From assembly GCF_963924675.1 (NCBI RefSeq), contig NC_089238.1, positions 38,644,879 through 38,708,878 of the forward strand: a stretch of 64,000 bases of DNA, given 5' to 3'. Shown piece after piece: positions 47,440 through 58,011 of the stretch; the stretch's first letter is position 1, and the number at the start of each line of letters is the position of its first letter. The notes beneath the pieces are model-generated. The model did no database searches. It was not told where the DNA came from and saw only the letters and a list, made by a program, of their open reading frames with translations. Source of the stretch: Phocoena phocoena (lineage: Eukaryota; Chordata; Mammalia; Artiodactyla; Phocoenidae). The translations under genes and the position numbers were made by a program.

Positions 47440-48040
47440 AACATTCCACCATGCCACAGCTTTCATTCAAGAAATATTTGTTGAGTGCTTTTACCATGTT
47501 GCAGGCAGTGTGATAGATGTGGGCGTTACAGAAACATACATATTTACTAATGTGAATTTCAGTGGTAAGAAGAGTACAGGATGCTTTGAGAATGGATGAT
47601 GATAGAAAGCCTTGACCTAGGCTGGTTCTTCAGAGCGAGCGTCCCTGGAGGAGTGAAGGCAGATTGGAGAGCTAAAGGAGAGATGAGATTTATGTCAAGA
47701 GGAGAGAGATGAGGGGCTAGGGGCCCATGGAATGTTTGAGGAACTAAAGGGGGGCTCACGTCACTGGAACCCAGGGATCAAGAGGACCAGCTGTGTGGCT
47801 CCCTGCAGACGTGAACAGTGGCCAGAACACGCAGGACCCTGGGAAGATAATTGTTATTCTGTCCTTTACTCTAAAAGCGCTGCAACGGCACTGACACATT
47901 TCAGCTGGAGAGTCACGTGGGCAGTCTCGAATTTCTCTCCTTGTTGTGAGAATGAGTTGGAAGGAGATAAGGATGGGTGTTGGGAGGCCAGTTATGAAGT
48001 ACTGAAGCTGTCAGGGAAGAGATGATGACGACGTGTCTGA
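47440..48040 (-). repeat. L2 3' region (antisense), long
   Basis: 'tcattcaagaaatatttgtt', 'gagtgcttttaccatgttgc', then 'ggagaatg'-type middle and 'gttgggaggccagttatgaa ... gaagagatgatgacgacgtg' are in antisense L2 order over about 600 bp. The central part (47770-47930) is weaker. Confidence 0.55.
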
Positions 48041-48535
48041 ATATTCTGTAAATCACCACAGTCATCTATCTTTTGTCTGTGTAGAAAGGAAAAAGTTCAG
48101 TCTTCTGGTGCTGACCATAAATCATTAAAAATTTCTCTCCAAAGAATGTTGCCCTAATGGTCCTACACCATCCTCCCAACTGTCCTTTAAAGGTATACAG
48201 TGTGGAAGAAATGTATGCTGGGCTTTTGGGGGTCTGTGTTTGTTGAAGGCCCTTTGGATGCTACAAAATTTCTTTCTCCAACAATCTCACATTTCCCTGT
48301 CTGTGCCCGAGCCTGTCCTCCACAAAGCTAGTGATGACTTGATTTTAGAGAGGCCCACAACTGGTAGTACCCTGAGTGGCCAGTTGACTTAGCTACTGGC
48401 TGGAGCCCAGTGGAGACCTAATTCTCCACTTGGTTTGTGCCTCAGATAGAGGGCAAGGCTGCCTTCAACTCCTTTGTGTCCCTGGTTTGTCTTGCCTGCT
48501 CTCACAGGCAGAGCTGATGTGCTGGGAGGCTCATG
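48041..48535. other. Unique sequence, nothing recognised
   Basis: No repeat or gene recognised upstream of the pyrimidine tract. Confidence 0.4.
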
Positions 48536-48787
48536 TCCTCCCCCTCCCCCTCCTCCTCCTCCTCCTCCTCCCCCTCCTCTCCCTCCTCCCCTCCTCCTCT
48601 CCCTCCTCCTCTCCCTCCTCCTCCCCCTCCTCCTTCCCCTCCTCCTCCTCCTCCTTCCCCTCCTCTTCCTCCTCCTCCTCCTCCCCTCCTCCTCCCCTCC
48701 CCCTCCTCTCCCTTCTCCCCTTCCTCCTCCACCTCCTCCTCTTCCTCTCCTCCTCCTCCCCCTCCCCCTCTTCCTCCTCTTCCCCCC
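48536..48787 (+). repeat. 252-nt CCT-rich polypyrimidine tract
   Basis: Only C and T throughout except a single A at 48731. Mostly (CCT)n with CCCCT and CTT variants; the minus strand is a GGA-rich purine strand. Open frames rich in Pro/Leu/Ser or Gly/Glu/Arg across it are products of the triplet repeat, not genes. Such tracts can form triplex or G-rich structures. Confidence 0.98.
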
Positions 48788-48789
48788 AC

Positions 48790-49100
48790 CCCTCACCTAC
48801 TGTGGTCATGCAATGGGGGCAGAGGGATTGGAGTGGTGACTAAAGCAGTTAACCTCGATCTATTAACACTGAATTGAAGAAACGGAAAAAAAGAGAGTGG
48901 AGCATTCTCTGAGTTCTTCCCTAACCAGGAGTTGTGCATCACACATGCAAAGATAATGCCAAATTCATGGCTCTGCCAGCCTCCTTAAGCCTTTTTATCT
49001 TCTCTAAAGAACCAGAATCTAGCAGTAGCTTCCCTTACCCTTTCATCCTGTGAGCACTAGAGTCATGCCCTGGGGCTCACCTGGGGAAAATTGATAAACA
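48790..49100. other. Unique sequence, nothing recognised
   Basis: Nothing recognised. Confidence 0.4.
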
Positions 49101-49104
49101 AAGA

Positions 49105-49330
49105 ACAATGCATTCATTCATTCATCCAAGAATTTGTACAGAGCACCCCCCTTTGTATGGTAGGCTTTGTGCTAGGACAGGGAGTGAGAGAAAAATGAGT
49201 AAAGTCTTTGCTGTTGAGGAGCTCTCTGCCTGGTGAACAAGGGAATTAACCACAGCCTGGGGAGAGCTCTAACCTTGCAGGGCACTGACAGCTAATAGTG
49301 AGGTATGCCAGAGCGGCCTGGCCCTAGGCT
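49105..49330 (-). repeat. L2 3'-end fragment (antisense)
   Basis: 'cattcattcattcatccaag', 'ggtaggctttgtgctaggac', 'gctgttgaggagctctctgc' and 'ctggtgaacaagggaatta' match antisense L2. Confidence 0.75.
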
Positions 49331-49729
49331 CCTACAGAAACTAAATCAAAAGTGCTATCTCTACTAGAAAGTATTTTTTACAGGAAACATCTAACTTGGT
49401 CAGCCTTGGAGTTAAACACAATTTTTTTCTCCTAATCTTGTGTTTTTCAAGGTGGGAGTGTTTCACCCACTATGTTGTTAGGCAGATAAATGCATATTTT
49501 AGTGCTTTATATTGGATCCAGGACAACTAGTTAACCTATTAAATGTTGACTGTGTACTGGGAGATACCAGTCTCTGCCCTCTCATTTCTCAGCTACATGT
49601 GATGGTCTGATGAGCTATATACTAACAGGCACAATGCGCCTTAGAATATGCTGTCACAAGAGCTGCACCAATAGTGAGGATTTGGGGTGGCTTGGTGAAA
49701 GACAGAACCTTTGCCTCAGTCCTAGAAGA

Positions 49730-49930
49730 ATGGGCACAATGCTGACAGAGGGTTACGTACTGGAGAATGTCCTGCCAAGTATGACCCTGGATAAGCTGTT
49801 TCACCCATTGGACCCTGAGTTTTCTCAGCTAGAAAGAAAGAAAGGTTAATTAGTAAGAGCTACTTGTGTCATGCCATGAGTGGTAAGTGAAGTATTTAAT
49901 GCAAACCTAGTCCCTGACGCATAGCAGTAA
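49730..49930 (+). repeat. MIR SINE, 3' part
   Basis: 'gaccctggataagctgtttc', 'accctgagttttctcagcta', 'ggtaagtgaagtatttaatg' and 'ctagtccctgacgcatagca' follow sense MIR, ending where the triplet tract begins. Confidence 0.65.
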
Positions 49931-50240
49931 TGAGGAGGATGGTGCTGTGGTGGTGCTGGTGGTGGTGGTAATCACGGTGATGAAGATAAGGATGTTGGTG
50001 GTACCGACAGTGATGATGGTGGTGAGGGTGGAGGTGGTGGTGATGATGATGGTCATGGTCATGGAGATGGAGATGATCATAGTGGTGGAGGTGGTAATGG
50101 TGATGGTGGAAGTAGTGACGATGACGATGACTGGTGATGATGATGACAGTGACGATGGTGGTCGTGGTGGCATTGGTGAAGAGGAGGATAAGGATATCGA
50201 TTTTGCTGGTAGTGGTGGGATGATGATGGCAATGATGAAC
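49931..50240 (+). repeat. GGT/GAT triplet tract, about 300 nt
   Basis: Irregular mix of GGT, GAT and GAA/GAG triplets on the plus strand. Translated either way it gives Val/Met-rich or His-rich/Ser-Thr-rich frames (49896-50297), which are artefacts of the repeat. Confidence 0.95.
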
Positions 50241-50244
50241 TGTG

Positions 50245-51385
50245 CAATTTTCATAGATGTCGTTGATAACCTTCAAACACGCTTCAGAGTTCTATAGTTA
50301 CTCTTTTCTTCTTTTTAGGGACTGATGTGCACTGGTTAGAGTGACAACTCACCCAAGGAATTATCCAGTTATCCATAAGGCCCTAAATGATAGAGTAGTA
50401 TCTCCCAGCTGGCAAATGAGGCTATGAGCCACTCCTGCCCAGGGATGTTCCAGCCACCCACAGGTAGAAGACAGACAGCTAACAGGGATTTGACATCCAA
50501 CACAAGAATTCTCTCTTGTCTTTCAACAGAAAGTTTATTTTCTATGTGGGAGAGTTTGATGGATATTTCTTATTTTTCTGTTTTCTGTACTAGGCAGTAA
50601 ACAACACATTCCATTTCATTCTTTACAGTGTTTTATCAATAACAAGATTGCCTCTCTCTGCCTTTCTTGTAAGTACCTGGATTCAGGGACCTGTTTACAG
50701 CTTCTCTAATTGGAAGATTCCTTTCAGTCTGAGGAATAATAGCAGAGGGCCTGAGAGGAAGGGATCTCTGGAGTTTGGATGTTGGCATCCTCACATGTTT
50801 ATAGTGCGTCCTTTGGCAAATGTCTTGAATCCTTTGAGTTCCAGGATACTGATCCCATGCTTTTTGTCGTCTTTCCTCCGTCCTCACCCCTTTCCTCTCT
50901 TTATTCCAGTCTTTCTCACATTGACAGCAGTGATTTTAAGTCACCCGAGATGTTTGCAGTGAGCTCCGTTGGGCTGCCTGCTACCCTCTTTGGCTGACTG
51001 AGAACAGCTCTGGGATGAAGGGAAAGTTCTGATCCCACTTGCTGTTGAGTCCTAGCTGTAGAGCTGCTGCTCAGCTATGTAGAGAGAACAAGAACTTTCA
51101 AGAAGCTCTGGGTATGTCGGCAAGATGTGGAGGATGCCATATTGAAGAATTTGTGGAGTTGTTCGTAGAAGAGCATGTCTTAAAAATAGCCCACAGCTCC
51201 TTCCTGCAGCTGGCCCTCTCCCCTGCGTTCTGATTCTGATGCACTCTGTAATCACACGTGAGTGAAAGCAGGTCTACCTAACCTTGAGATAAAAGCTTTC
51301 TTAAAAAAGAAAAGATAGTATTAAAAACTGAGTGCTCTCCAGAAAATGGAAATAGAAGATGAAGTAATAACAGCAATGAAAATAA
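50245..51385. other. Unique sequence, nothing recognised
   Basis: Frames at 50636-50997 and 51039-51255 open on both strands; no domain recognised. Confidence 0.4.
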
Positions 51386-51389
51386 AAAT

Positions 51390-51630
51390 AACAACTAAGT
51401 GGTTGAACACATACTTGGCACCCGGTGTGTCACTAAACTCTTGATATGCTTTATCTCATTTAATCCTTACAAGCACCTCATGGGGTTTGCGGTAGTATTT
51501 TTCTAAATTTGCAGATGAGAAAACTGAGTCATCAAGAGGGTAAGACACTCCCCCAAGATGCACAAGTTAGAGATAGCAGAGTCAGGGTTTGCATCTGGCC
51601 CCTCTACCTTATGCTTCTTCCCAAAGCACA
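51390..51630 (-). repeat. MIR SINE (antisense), near full length
   Basis: 'cacatacttggcacccggtg', 'ctttatctcatttaatcctt', 'gcagatgagaaaactgagtc', 'gcagagtcagggtttgcatc' follow antisense MIR. Confidence 0.88.
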
Positions 51631-51752
51631 TGCTGATGTTACAATATTTGTTTCTCAGATCTCAGTTAGAATGCTGATAATGTAAAAGTGGCAGGGATGA
51701 TAAAATGCAGACGAGCACCAGGAGTCCTGGCTGGAAGCTGGAGGCTGTCTTT

Positions 51753-51939
51753 GCCTCAGCACTCTTGCAATTTGGGCTGGATACTTCTTTGTTATGGAGG
51801 GTTTTCCTATGTTGTAGGATCTTTGCAGCATCCCTGGTCTCCGCTCACTGTTTGCTAGTAGCACCCCCCCCTCCCAGTGTGACAACCAAAAATGTTCTAG
51901 ACATTGGGGTGCAGATTTGCCCCAGTTGAGAACCACTGT
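51753..51939 (-). repeat. MER20 hAT DNA transposon relic (antisense)
   Basis: 'gtgtgacaaccaaaaatgtt', 'ctagacattggggtgcagat', 'ttgccccagttgagaaccac' and an upstream 'ttgtaggatctttgcagcat' are the reverse of the MER20 consensus. Non-autonomous and inactive. Confidence 0.93.
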
Positions 51940-52074
51940 TCCATATATTCTGTCCTTCCAGGCCTTGGTATCAGTTGCAGGACTGAGCTAAACATTCTTT
52001 AGCTACTGGGTCTTCCTTCACAGTTTGTGTTCCAGTCAGTCTGACCTTTCCTAGTTGCCAAGAATCACTCTTTG

Positions 52075-52245
52075 TCCCTGCTTGATCAACAATAAAATGA
52101 AGAAAACACTTCATAGAAGTAATGTGAATTTTATAGCATGACCTTCCTTAGAGATGACAACGTCAAATAGTACTTATTAAAGGACTTAGAGCATGATAAT
52201 ACTCAACAAATGCTAGTTCACTTCACTTTGCCCATCTCACCTCCT
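52075..52245 (+). repeat. MIR-like SINE, 3' part
   Basis: 'caataaaatgaagaaaacac', 'ggacttagagcatgataata' and 'ctcaacaaatgctagttcac' fit a worn sense MIR. Confidence 0.45.
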
Positions 52246-52249
52246 GTGA

Positions 52250-52688
52250 TAAAGAAAACAAAATTGAACTTTGCCTTTCTGCCTCCCATGAAAGAAGCTA
52301 ATAACCCACACCACCCTCAAGAATCCAGCAAATCTTTAAAAAAGTCAGTTCCCAAATTTGACTATTTTGTGTGTATATGTTAAGTAGACATTTGGGAACA
52401 TCTGGATAAAGAATGACTTTCCTTAGTTTTTATCCATATGGCTGTGCTTCTCAGATACAACCTAACAATAATCTTAGTTTGATTATGAAAGCAAAACGGG
52501 CCATGTTTGGACTCAAAATCTTTTGTTTAAAACAGTCCAGTCCCGTCTCAGCCCATCGAGTCTTTTGTTAAAAACAAGACCACAGTGTCATAGATTTACA
52601 TAACAATGCTTCAGATTTTGATGTGGAGTAGAATTCATTTCACATCCCTGCCACAGACTTTTCATTTTGACTGAAAAAACCACATTTT
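52250..52688. other. Unique sequence, nothing recognised
   Basis: No gene or nameable repeat. Confidence 0.4.
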
Positions 52689-52840
52689 CTGTGTGTGTAT
52701 ATGTGTGAATATGTTTATGTGTATACGTATATGTGTGTGAGCATTTATATATGTATATGAATGTATATGTGTGTATACACATAACATATATATGTTCATA
52801 CAAATATATATATGTGCATGTATCGATATATATATATTTC
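52689..52840 (+). repeat. TG/TA-rich cryptic repeat
   Basis: Long mix of TG, TA and CA dinucleotides ending in (AT)n, with a 12-bp perfect palindrome 'tgtgtatacaca' at 52770-52781. Confidence 0.92.
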
Positions 52841-53607
52841 CATTAATCAGTGAGAAAAATTATGTGGCTGACATAAAGCCATCTATATCAGAAGAAGTGA
52901 AAAAGGAAGTTTAACATATTGGCCAATCTGCATAGAACACACATACAGAAATGCAGCCCGTCTTGGAAGGCAAAAAAAAGGTACTTTCCTACCTCTAATG
53001 GCTTGCTAATAGCCATCATCGGCAGCAATGCAAAGGAAAAGAAAATAAAAAGAGGCATTTTTATGCACTGCCCATTAAGAGCAGCATATACATAAACTCA
53101 TGGACTTAGAAAATAAATACGCAGACTGGTTGCTAAACAAAAGCTTGATTTCATTTCCAGTGCTATCGATGGATAGTTTGTCATTAAAAAGGTAGAGCTC
53201 TTTAAGCTGTCCCAAGGGAAAGACTTAAAGTGGGATAAAAAAGAGTCCAGTGGAGTATGCAGACCTGAGCCAGTTTTAAATAATTGACATTCCACCATGG
53301 ATCCACGGAGATTGTGCTGAGACCCAGCCCATCAGCTGAAGGGAGCAGGTCATTCCTTTGGGATGGGCCACATGCCCAAGTTGCCACACTACAGAGCCCC
53401 ATGGGGACAACCCTTAGGCAACGATGGAGGAGTCCCTGCCTCCACTTTGTGATAACATGGTGCTTAAAGACCTGTCTGTATGTATTCCTTGCTGGTTTGC
53501 CATGTGGCCTCATATATCTTTAGAATATTGTCTGTTAATTCTGGAATGGAACTAAAGAGGTCATTAGGTCCAACTGCCTGCTTTAACCTCTCTAAATCAA
53601 TTTACCT
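52841..53607. other. Unique sequence, nothing recognised
   Basis: A 103-codon minus frame (53202-53513) opposes a 79-codon plus frame; no motif. Confidence 0.4.
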
Positions 53608-53623
53608 CCATAAGTTACTTTTA

Positions 53624-54243
53624 TTTTTTTTTAAAAAACTTTTATTTAAAAAATATATATGTATATTTTTAAAATTTATTTTTGGGTGTTCATTGCTATG
53701 CTGGGCTTTCTGTAGTTGTGGCGAGCAGGGGCTACTCTTCGTTGCGGTGCGCGGGCTTCTCGTTGCGGTGGCTTCTCTTGTTGTGGAGCACGGGCTCTGG
53801 GTGTGTGGGCTTCAGTAGTTGTGGTGCACGGGCTTAGTTGCTTCACGGCATGTGGGATCTTCCCAGACCAGGGATCGAACTTGTGTCCCCTGCATTGGTA
53901 GGCGGATTCTTATAAATTTAGTTATTTATTTATTTTATTTTTGACTGTGTTGGTTCTTTGTTTCTGTGCGAGGGCTTTCTCTAGTTGTGGTGAGCGGGGG
54001 CCACTCTTCATCGCGGTGCGCGGGCCTCCCACTGTCGTGGCCTCTCATTGCGGAGCACAGGCTCCAAACGCGCAGGCTCAGTAGTTGTGGCGCACGGGCC
54101 TAGTTGCTCCGTGGCTTGTGGGATCCTCCCAGACCAGGGCTCGAATCCGTGTGCCCTGCATTGGCAGGCAGACTCTCAACCACTGCGCCACCAGGGAAGC
54201 CCCGGCAGGCGGATTCTTAACAACTGCGCCCCCAGGGAACTCC
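53624..54243 (-). mobile_element. CHR-1-type SINE (antisense), interrupted by a second SINE
   Basis: Outer element in two pieces, 53624-53912 (tail and body) and 54207-54243 (tRNA-like head, 'ctgcgcccccagggaactcc'). A perfect 16-bp outer target duplication 'ccataagttactttta' lies at 53608-53623 and 54244-54259. One 'cagtagttgtggtgcacggg' unit is present. Confidence 0.95.
53913..54206 (-). mobile_element. CHR SINE (antisense) nested in the previous one, mixed CHR-1/CHR-2 features
   Basis: Complete inner element bounded by a 13-bp duplication 'aggcggattctta' at 53900-53912 and 54207-54219. Its tail side ('ctttctctagttgtggtgag') is CHR-1-like, while 'gcgcgggcctcccactgtcg' and 'cattgcggagcacaggctcc' are CHR-2-like. 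Same orientation as the host element. Confidence 0.93.
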
Positions 54244-54284
54244 CCATAAGTTACTTTTAAATCAGTCCATAAAAGGGTATTAAC

Positions 54285-54380
54285 TTTATTTCTGAGTGCC
54301 TTAACTCGTTAAATGACTTACGTACATGGAGTGTATAATAGTGGCTAGCACATAATACATGCTCAATATGTGACCATTTC
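54285..54380 (+). repeat. MIR SINE 3' fragment
   Basis: 'cgttaaatgacttacgtaca', 'agtggctagcacataataca' and 'tgctcaatatgtgacc' match the sense MIR 3' end. Confidence 0.6.
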
Positions 54381-54399
54381 CATTGTTCCTATATTTACT

Positions 54400-54650
54400 A
54401 TTTTTTTGAAAGGCAGCTGATATAAAAGAAACTTTATTGAGTTCAGAATTAGATAGAATTACATTCACATTATCATTGCACGGTCTTGGTTAAGGATCTA
54501 GCATCGATGGGCCTTAGTTCTCTCATTTATAAAACAGGGATGATGTTTCTTTGTATATTTCATGACTGTTGTGAGAATTAAGTGAGGAAATACTTGGAAA
54601 ATGAGGGGGGCATAGGAAATTCTCAGTGAAAATCAGCTACTATTATCAAC
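54400..54650 (+). repeat. MIR SINE
   Basis: 'gatagaattacattcacatt', 'gggccttagttctctcattt', 'ataaaacagggatgatgttt', 'gttgtgagaattaagtgagg' follow sense MIR. Confidence 0.75.
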
Positions 54651-54954
54651 GCTGCTGGTAATATCATTTACATCCCAGTAGATGACAATCATTACATTTC
54701 AATCAGTCATTGAAACTGCAGACATCACTGGGTTGGAAGATGAATGGTACTCTTTCCTACTACTTTTGCCTTGTAGTGATGTCACATAGTGAGTAATTTT
54801 CCTCTTAACTTGGAGCTGACAGTAGAGTTTTAAGGAGAATTAGAGAGGAAGGAGGATGAAGAGGAAGAGATTGGAGATAAAAACCCAAAGTGTAGACTAC
54901 AGATGAGAAGGGAAGTCTGAGTAGCATTCATGGTCCCCTGGAAGGGTAAGAACG

Positions 54955-55215
54955 AAGGTCCAGGAGGGTTCATTCAAAGCCTCACTTCTATACTGAACAT
55001 GAACTGTGCTGGGGCCTCTGGGTGAAACAACAAACAAGACTGGCATGGTGCCTGGTTAGGGAGCATAAGGTCTAGTAGTGGAGAAGGTGGTCCTTAGAAT
55101 ACAAGTGGTAGGTAGTAGGATGGGGTAGAGATTCAGAGACAACGGCAATTAACCCAGACCTGAGGCAACAGGGAGGACTTCCTGGAGGAAAATACATCTT
55201 GGCACCTCTTAAAGG
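54955..55215 (-). repeat. L2 3'-end fragment (antisense)
   Basis: 'gtgctggggcctctgggtga', 'aacaaacaagactggcatgg', 'agggagcataaggtctagta' and 'agggaggacttcctggagga' follow antisense L2. Confidence 0.7.
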
Positions 55216-55324
55216 ATTTACAAGACTTTGGAAAAGATGGCAATTGCTTTGCCATTTATGATTTATCTTGCTTAAACTTTCTGAGCTTTTGTCTCTTTTT
55301 CTGTAAAATGTGGATAAAATATGG

Positions 55325-55390
55325 ACTGTGATTATATACACATATTATAATATATATTATACATATCATATGTATATTATAATAGGTGCT
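55325..55390 (+). repeat. AT-rich cryptic repeat
   Basis: TATA/ATAC-rich run ('attataatatatattatac' and neighbours), low complexity. Confidence 0.9.
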
Positions 55391-56125
55391 TCATCAATAT
55401 TTCTTACTCATTCTTTTTCAGCCAATTCCAGCTTTCATTGCCAAGCTGAGGAGCTTGGGCCAGTTACTCACACACTCCGGTCTTCACTTTGCAAATAGCA
55501 GTATCTAAAATCCCATTCTTATGCCCTACAATCTGATGAGCAGAGCCAGACTTCTCTGTGACAGACATCTCTCCCTGTCTCTCTCCCCGCCCCACTTTTG
55601 CTCACTGTTGCCCTTCTCTACCACTCCCTCTCCTGCTATCCAGTCCCTCCTTAAAAGGCCTCAAGTCCTGCTGAGAACCAGAGGGCACATTTTATGCTGG
55701 GCGCACACCCATTGGGGACCACTTCCCAGACCTCAGCTTCTCCCTTCATAATTGAAGTGGAGGCTTTGAAATGTTCAGTGTGGCTTTTCTCTGAAGTTGC
55801 AGCTGACCAGTTTCTCCCACTGCCTCCCAAACCTTTAATTTGTCAGTAAAATTGTTCAGTTTTCTTATAACCACGCAGGGTTTTTCATACTCCTGTGGTT
55901 GCAGAAATGGAGCCCGGTAAGCGATGCCTATTTTTACAAGAACTCCCTTGCACAACACTCTGGCTATCTCTGGGAGTGGCTTCAAAGGGAAATATCAATA
56001 GATGAGTGATTTCCTTCAAGGGCACCTGGATACCCAGAGAATTTGAGTTTCACTTTTTATTTCCTTGAGGACTAAGGATATACGCTGCTTGCTCCTAAAC
56101 AGCCACAGCTGAAACACGATTCCAA
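55391..56125. other. Unique sequence, nothing recognised
   Basis: No gene or nameable repeat. Confidence 0.4.
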
Positions 56126-56129
56126 GAAA

Positions 56130-56260
56130 TGCATTTTTCTCTAAGCCAATGTCAAATCCCAACTTTACCCTTGACTAGCTATATAACTTGGGTAACGTCC
56201 CTGAATTCCAAGCCTCAGTTTCTTCATCTGTATAATGGGGATTAAAATGTGAGTTAAGAG
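56130..56260 (+). repeat. MIR SINE
   Basis: 'tgtcaaatcccaactttacc', 'cttgactagctatataactt', 'gcctcagtttcttcatctgt' and 'ataatggggattaaaatgtg' match sense MIR. Confidence 0.85.
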
Positions 56261-56399
56261 GGCTGATTTGAGAGTGAAAAGTACCGGTATACTGCGTTTG
56301 AATCACTAACCTAACTCTGGTACAAATGTTGGCACTCCCCTGCCTTCAAGGGGAATACAATCTAGTTAGAGTTGCTGGAGATGGGGATGGAATTTTGGT

Positions 56400-57185
56400 G
56401 CCCAGATCTCTTCTGTTCTGGATTTGTAGACCTAAGGAGCTACACACACACATTAGCAATAATTATGGAGGAAACATAGCGTCAACTCTCTTCTAGCTCA
56501 TACATTCCTCTCTAGCTCCCAGCTTAGAACTTCTTAGGAAATAGTATTGAAGTCATGGCTATCTTCATTTGCTTTTGGAATCTATAATGGTTGGGCCCGC
56601 GGGGTCCTCTTAGCACATCACTGCATGGGTGAGGTAGGCTGGTCTGGCCCCTCATTCTGGAGACCGCACTGATAATAGATAGATGCCCATTGCTTTTAGC
56701 ACAGTGTGACCCTGTCCACTAGCGAATCATGGCCCATTGAATGTCAAGCAACTCCATTGTTCTCTCTTGAAAAGGAGCTCTAATGTGATGTGGGGAGCGG
56801 GGAGGGGCACAGTGGGTTAAAGGTATTGGTCTGTTTGTTTGTTTTTCCCATCACTTATATGCAGTGCTAAAATATGAGGTGAAGGGCACACGTGTAACAC
56901 CCCCTCCTCAACCAAGCAGGCGGGACATATATAGATTGAAACAGATGAGTGCAACTTGCTATATTCTGTAATCAAAGGTTAGAAGAGGGCTGCGTTTTTA
57001 TCAACTCAGTCACAGACACTTTAAAGGAGATGAAGAATGAGGAAAAGAAATAGTGAGGCAGCCTTCGGATCAACCACCTCTTAGGGAGATTGCTCTGTGC
57101 TCTGCAAATTCATTTCCCTGCTCATGTGTAGGCATCTATTTTTAGACAGCAGACCTGCAGGCCTTTTTCCATGTTCACTTTTCAA
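56400..57185. other. Unique sequence, nothing recognised
   Basis: No gene or nameable repeat. Confidence 0.4.
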
Positions 57186-57189
57186 TTTG

Positions 57190-57300
57190 GCTAAGCTTGC
57201 CTGAGCACCAACTGTATACCAAGCTACGGTGGGTAGAGGAGGAAAGATAAAAATGCAGAGCTCCCTGACAGCCTATGGCAGTGTGTTAGAAGAAGACAGA
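57190..57300 (-). repeat. L2 3'-end fragment (antisense)
   Basis: 'gcctgagcaccaactgtata', 'ccaagctacggtgggtagag' and 'gagctccctgacagcctatg' follow antisense L2. Confidence 0.55.
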
Positions 57301-57304
57301 GAGC

Positions 57305-57490
57305 TCTGGAGAAAGACATCTGGGAAAGGGCTTATCTCATCTCCGGTACTTGCAAGCTGACTCTTCTTAATAAGGCCCCACTCCGCCCCCAGCCTCAGTA
57401 TCCTCATCTGCAAAATGGGGTTGAGGAAGCCTACTTCTCAGGGCTGCGGAGCATCTGGCACACAGAAGTTGCTTAGTAAATGTCAGTTTC
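57305..57490 (+). repeat. MIR SINE
   Basis: 'agcctcagtatcctcatctg', 'caaaatggggttgaggaagc', 'ggagcatctggcacacagaa' and 'gttgcttagtaaatgtcag' match sense MIR. Confidence 0.8.
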
Positions 57491-57798
57491 CTCTTCCTAC
57501 AGTATCCATAGGACAGCTCAGACACTGGACACCATCCTTAGAGAAAAGGGAAATGGAAAATGTGAGGATGATGAACTCCAGCGTCTGCCTGCTTGGCCTT
57601 TTATCTGTACTTGGGGACAGGGTGTTTATTGAGACAAGGTAGATTTGCAGTGATCGATTATTAATAGTTTGTGATACATTCTGGGTGATGGGTATCTTCC
57701 CCCCAGACATACAGTGACAGTAGCATTCTCTCTTGGGAAAAACAACAGCATCAAGCCAGAGCAGAGACTCCAAGAGAAAAAAGAACATAAAACTCCAG

Positions 57799-58002
57799 GG
57801 CTTCCCTGGTGGCACAGTGGTTGAGGGTCCGCCTGCTGATGCAGGGGACACGGGTTCGTGCCCCGGTCCGGGAAGATCCCACATGCCGCGGAGCGGCTGG
57901 GCCCGTGAGCCATGGCCGCTGAGCCTGCGCATCTGGAGCTCCGCAACGGGAGAGGCCACAGCAGTGAGAGGCCCGTGTACCGCAAATAAAAAAAAACAAA
58001 AC
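57799..58002 (+). mobile_element. CHR-2 SINE (sense) with a small internal deletion
   Basis: Full head-to-tail copy with an intact B-box-like 'gggttcgtgccc' at 57852-57863 and 'gaagatcccacatgccgcgg'. Relative to the copy at 45,359 it lacks 6 nt ('cctgtg') in 'ggag|ctccgcaacgg' near 57938. Target duplication 'aaactccag' at 57790-57798 and 58003-58011. Confidence 0.95.
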
Positions 58003-58011
58003 AAACTCCAG

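Noticed and set aside
48389..48877. Pro/Leu/Ser-rich and Gly/Arg/Glu-rich frames
   Set aside because: Direct translations of the CCT/GGA triplet tract in all phases; not protein genes.
49896..50297. His-rich and Val/Met-rich frames, resembling metal-binding repeats
   Set aside because: Direct translations of the GGT/GAT tract on both strands.
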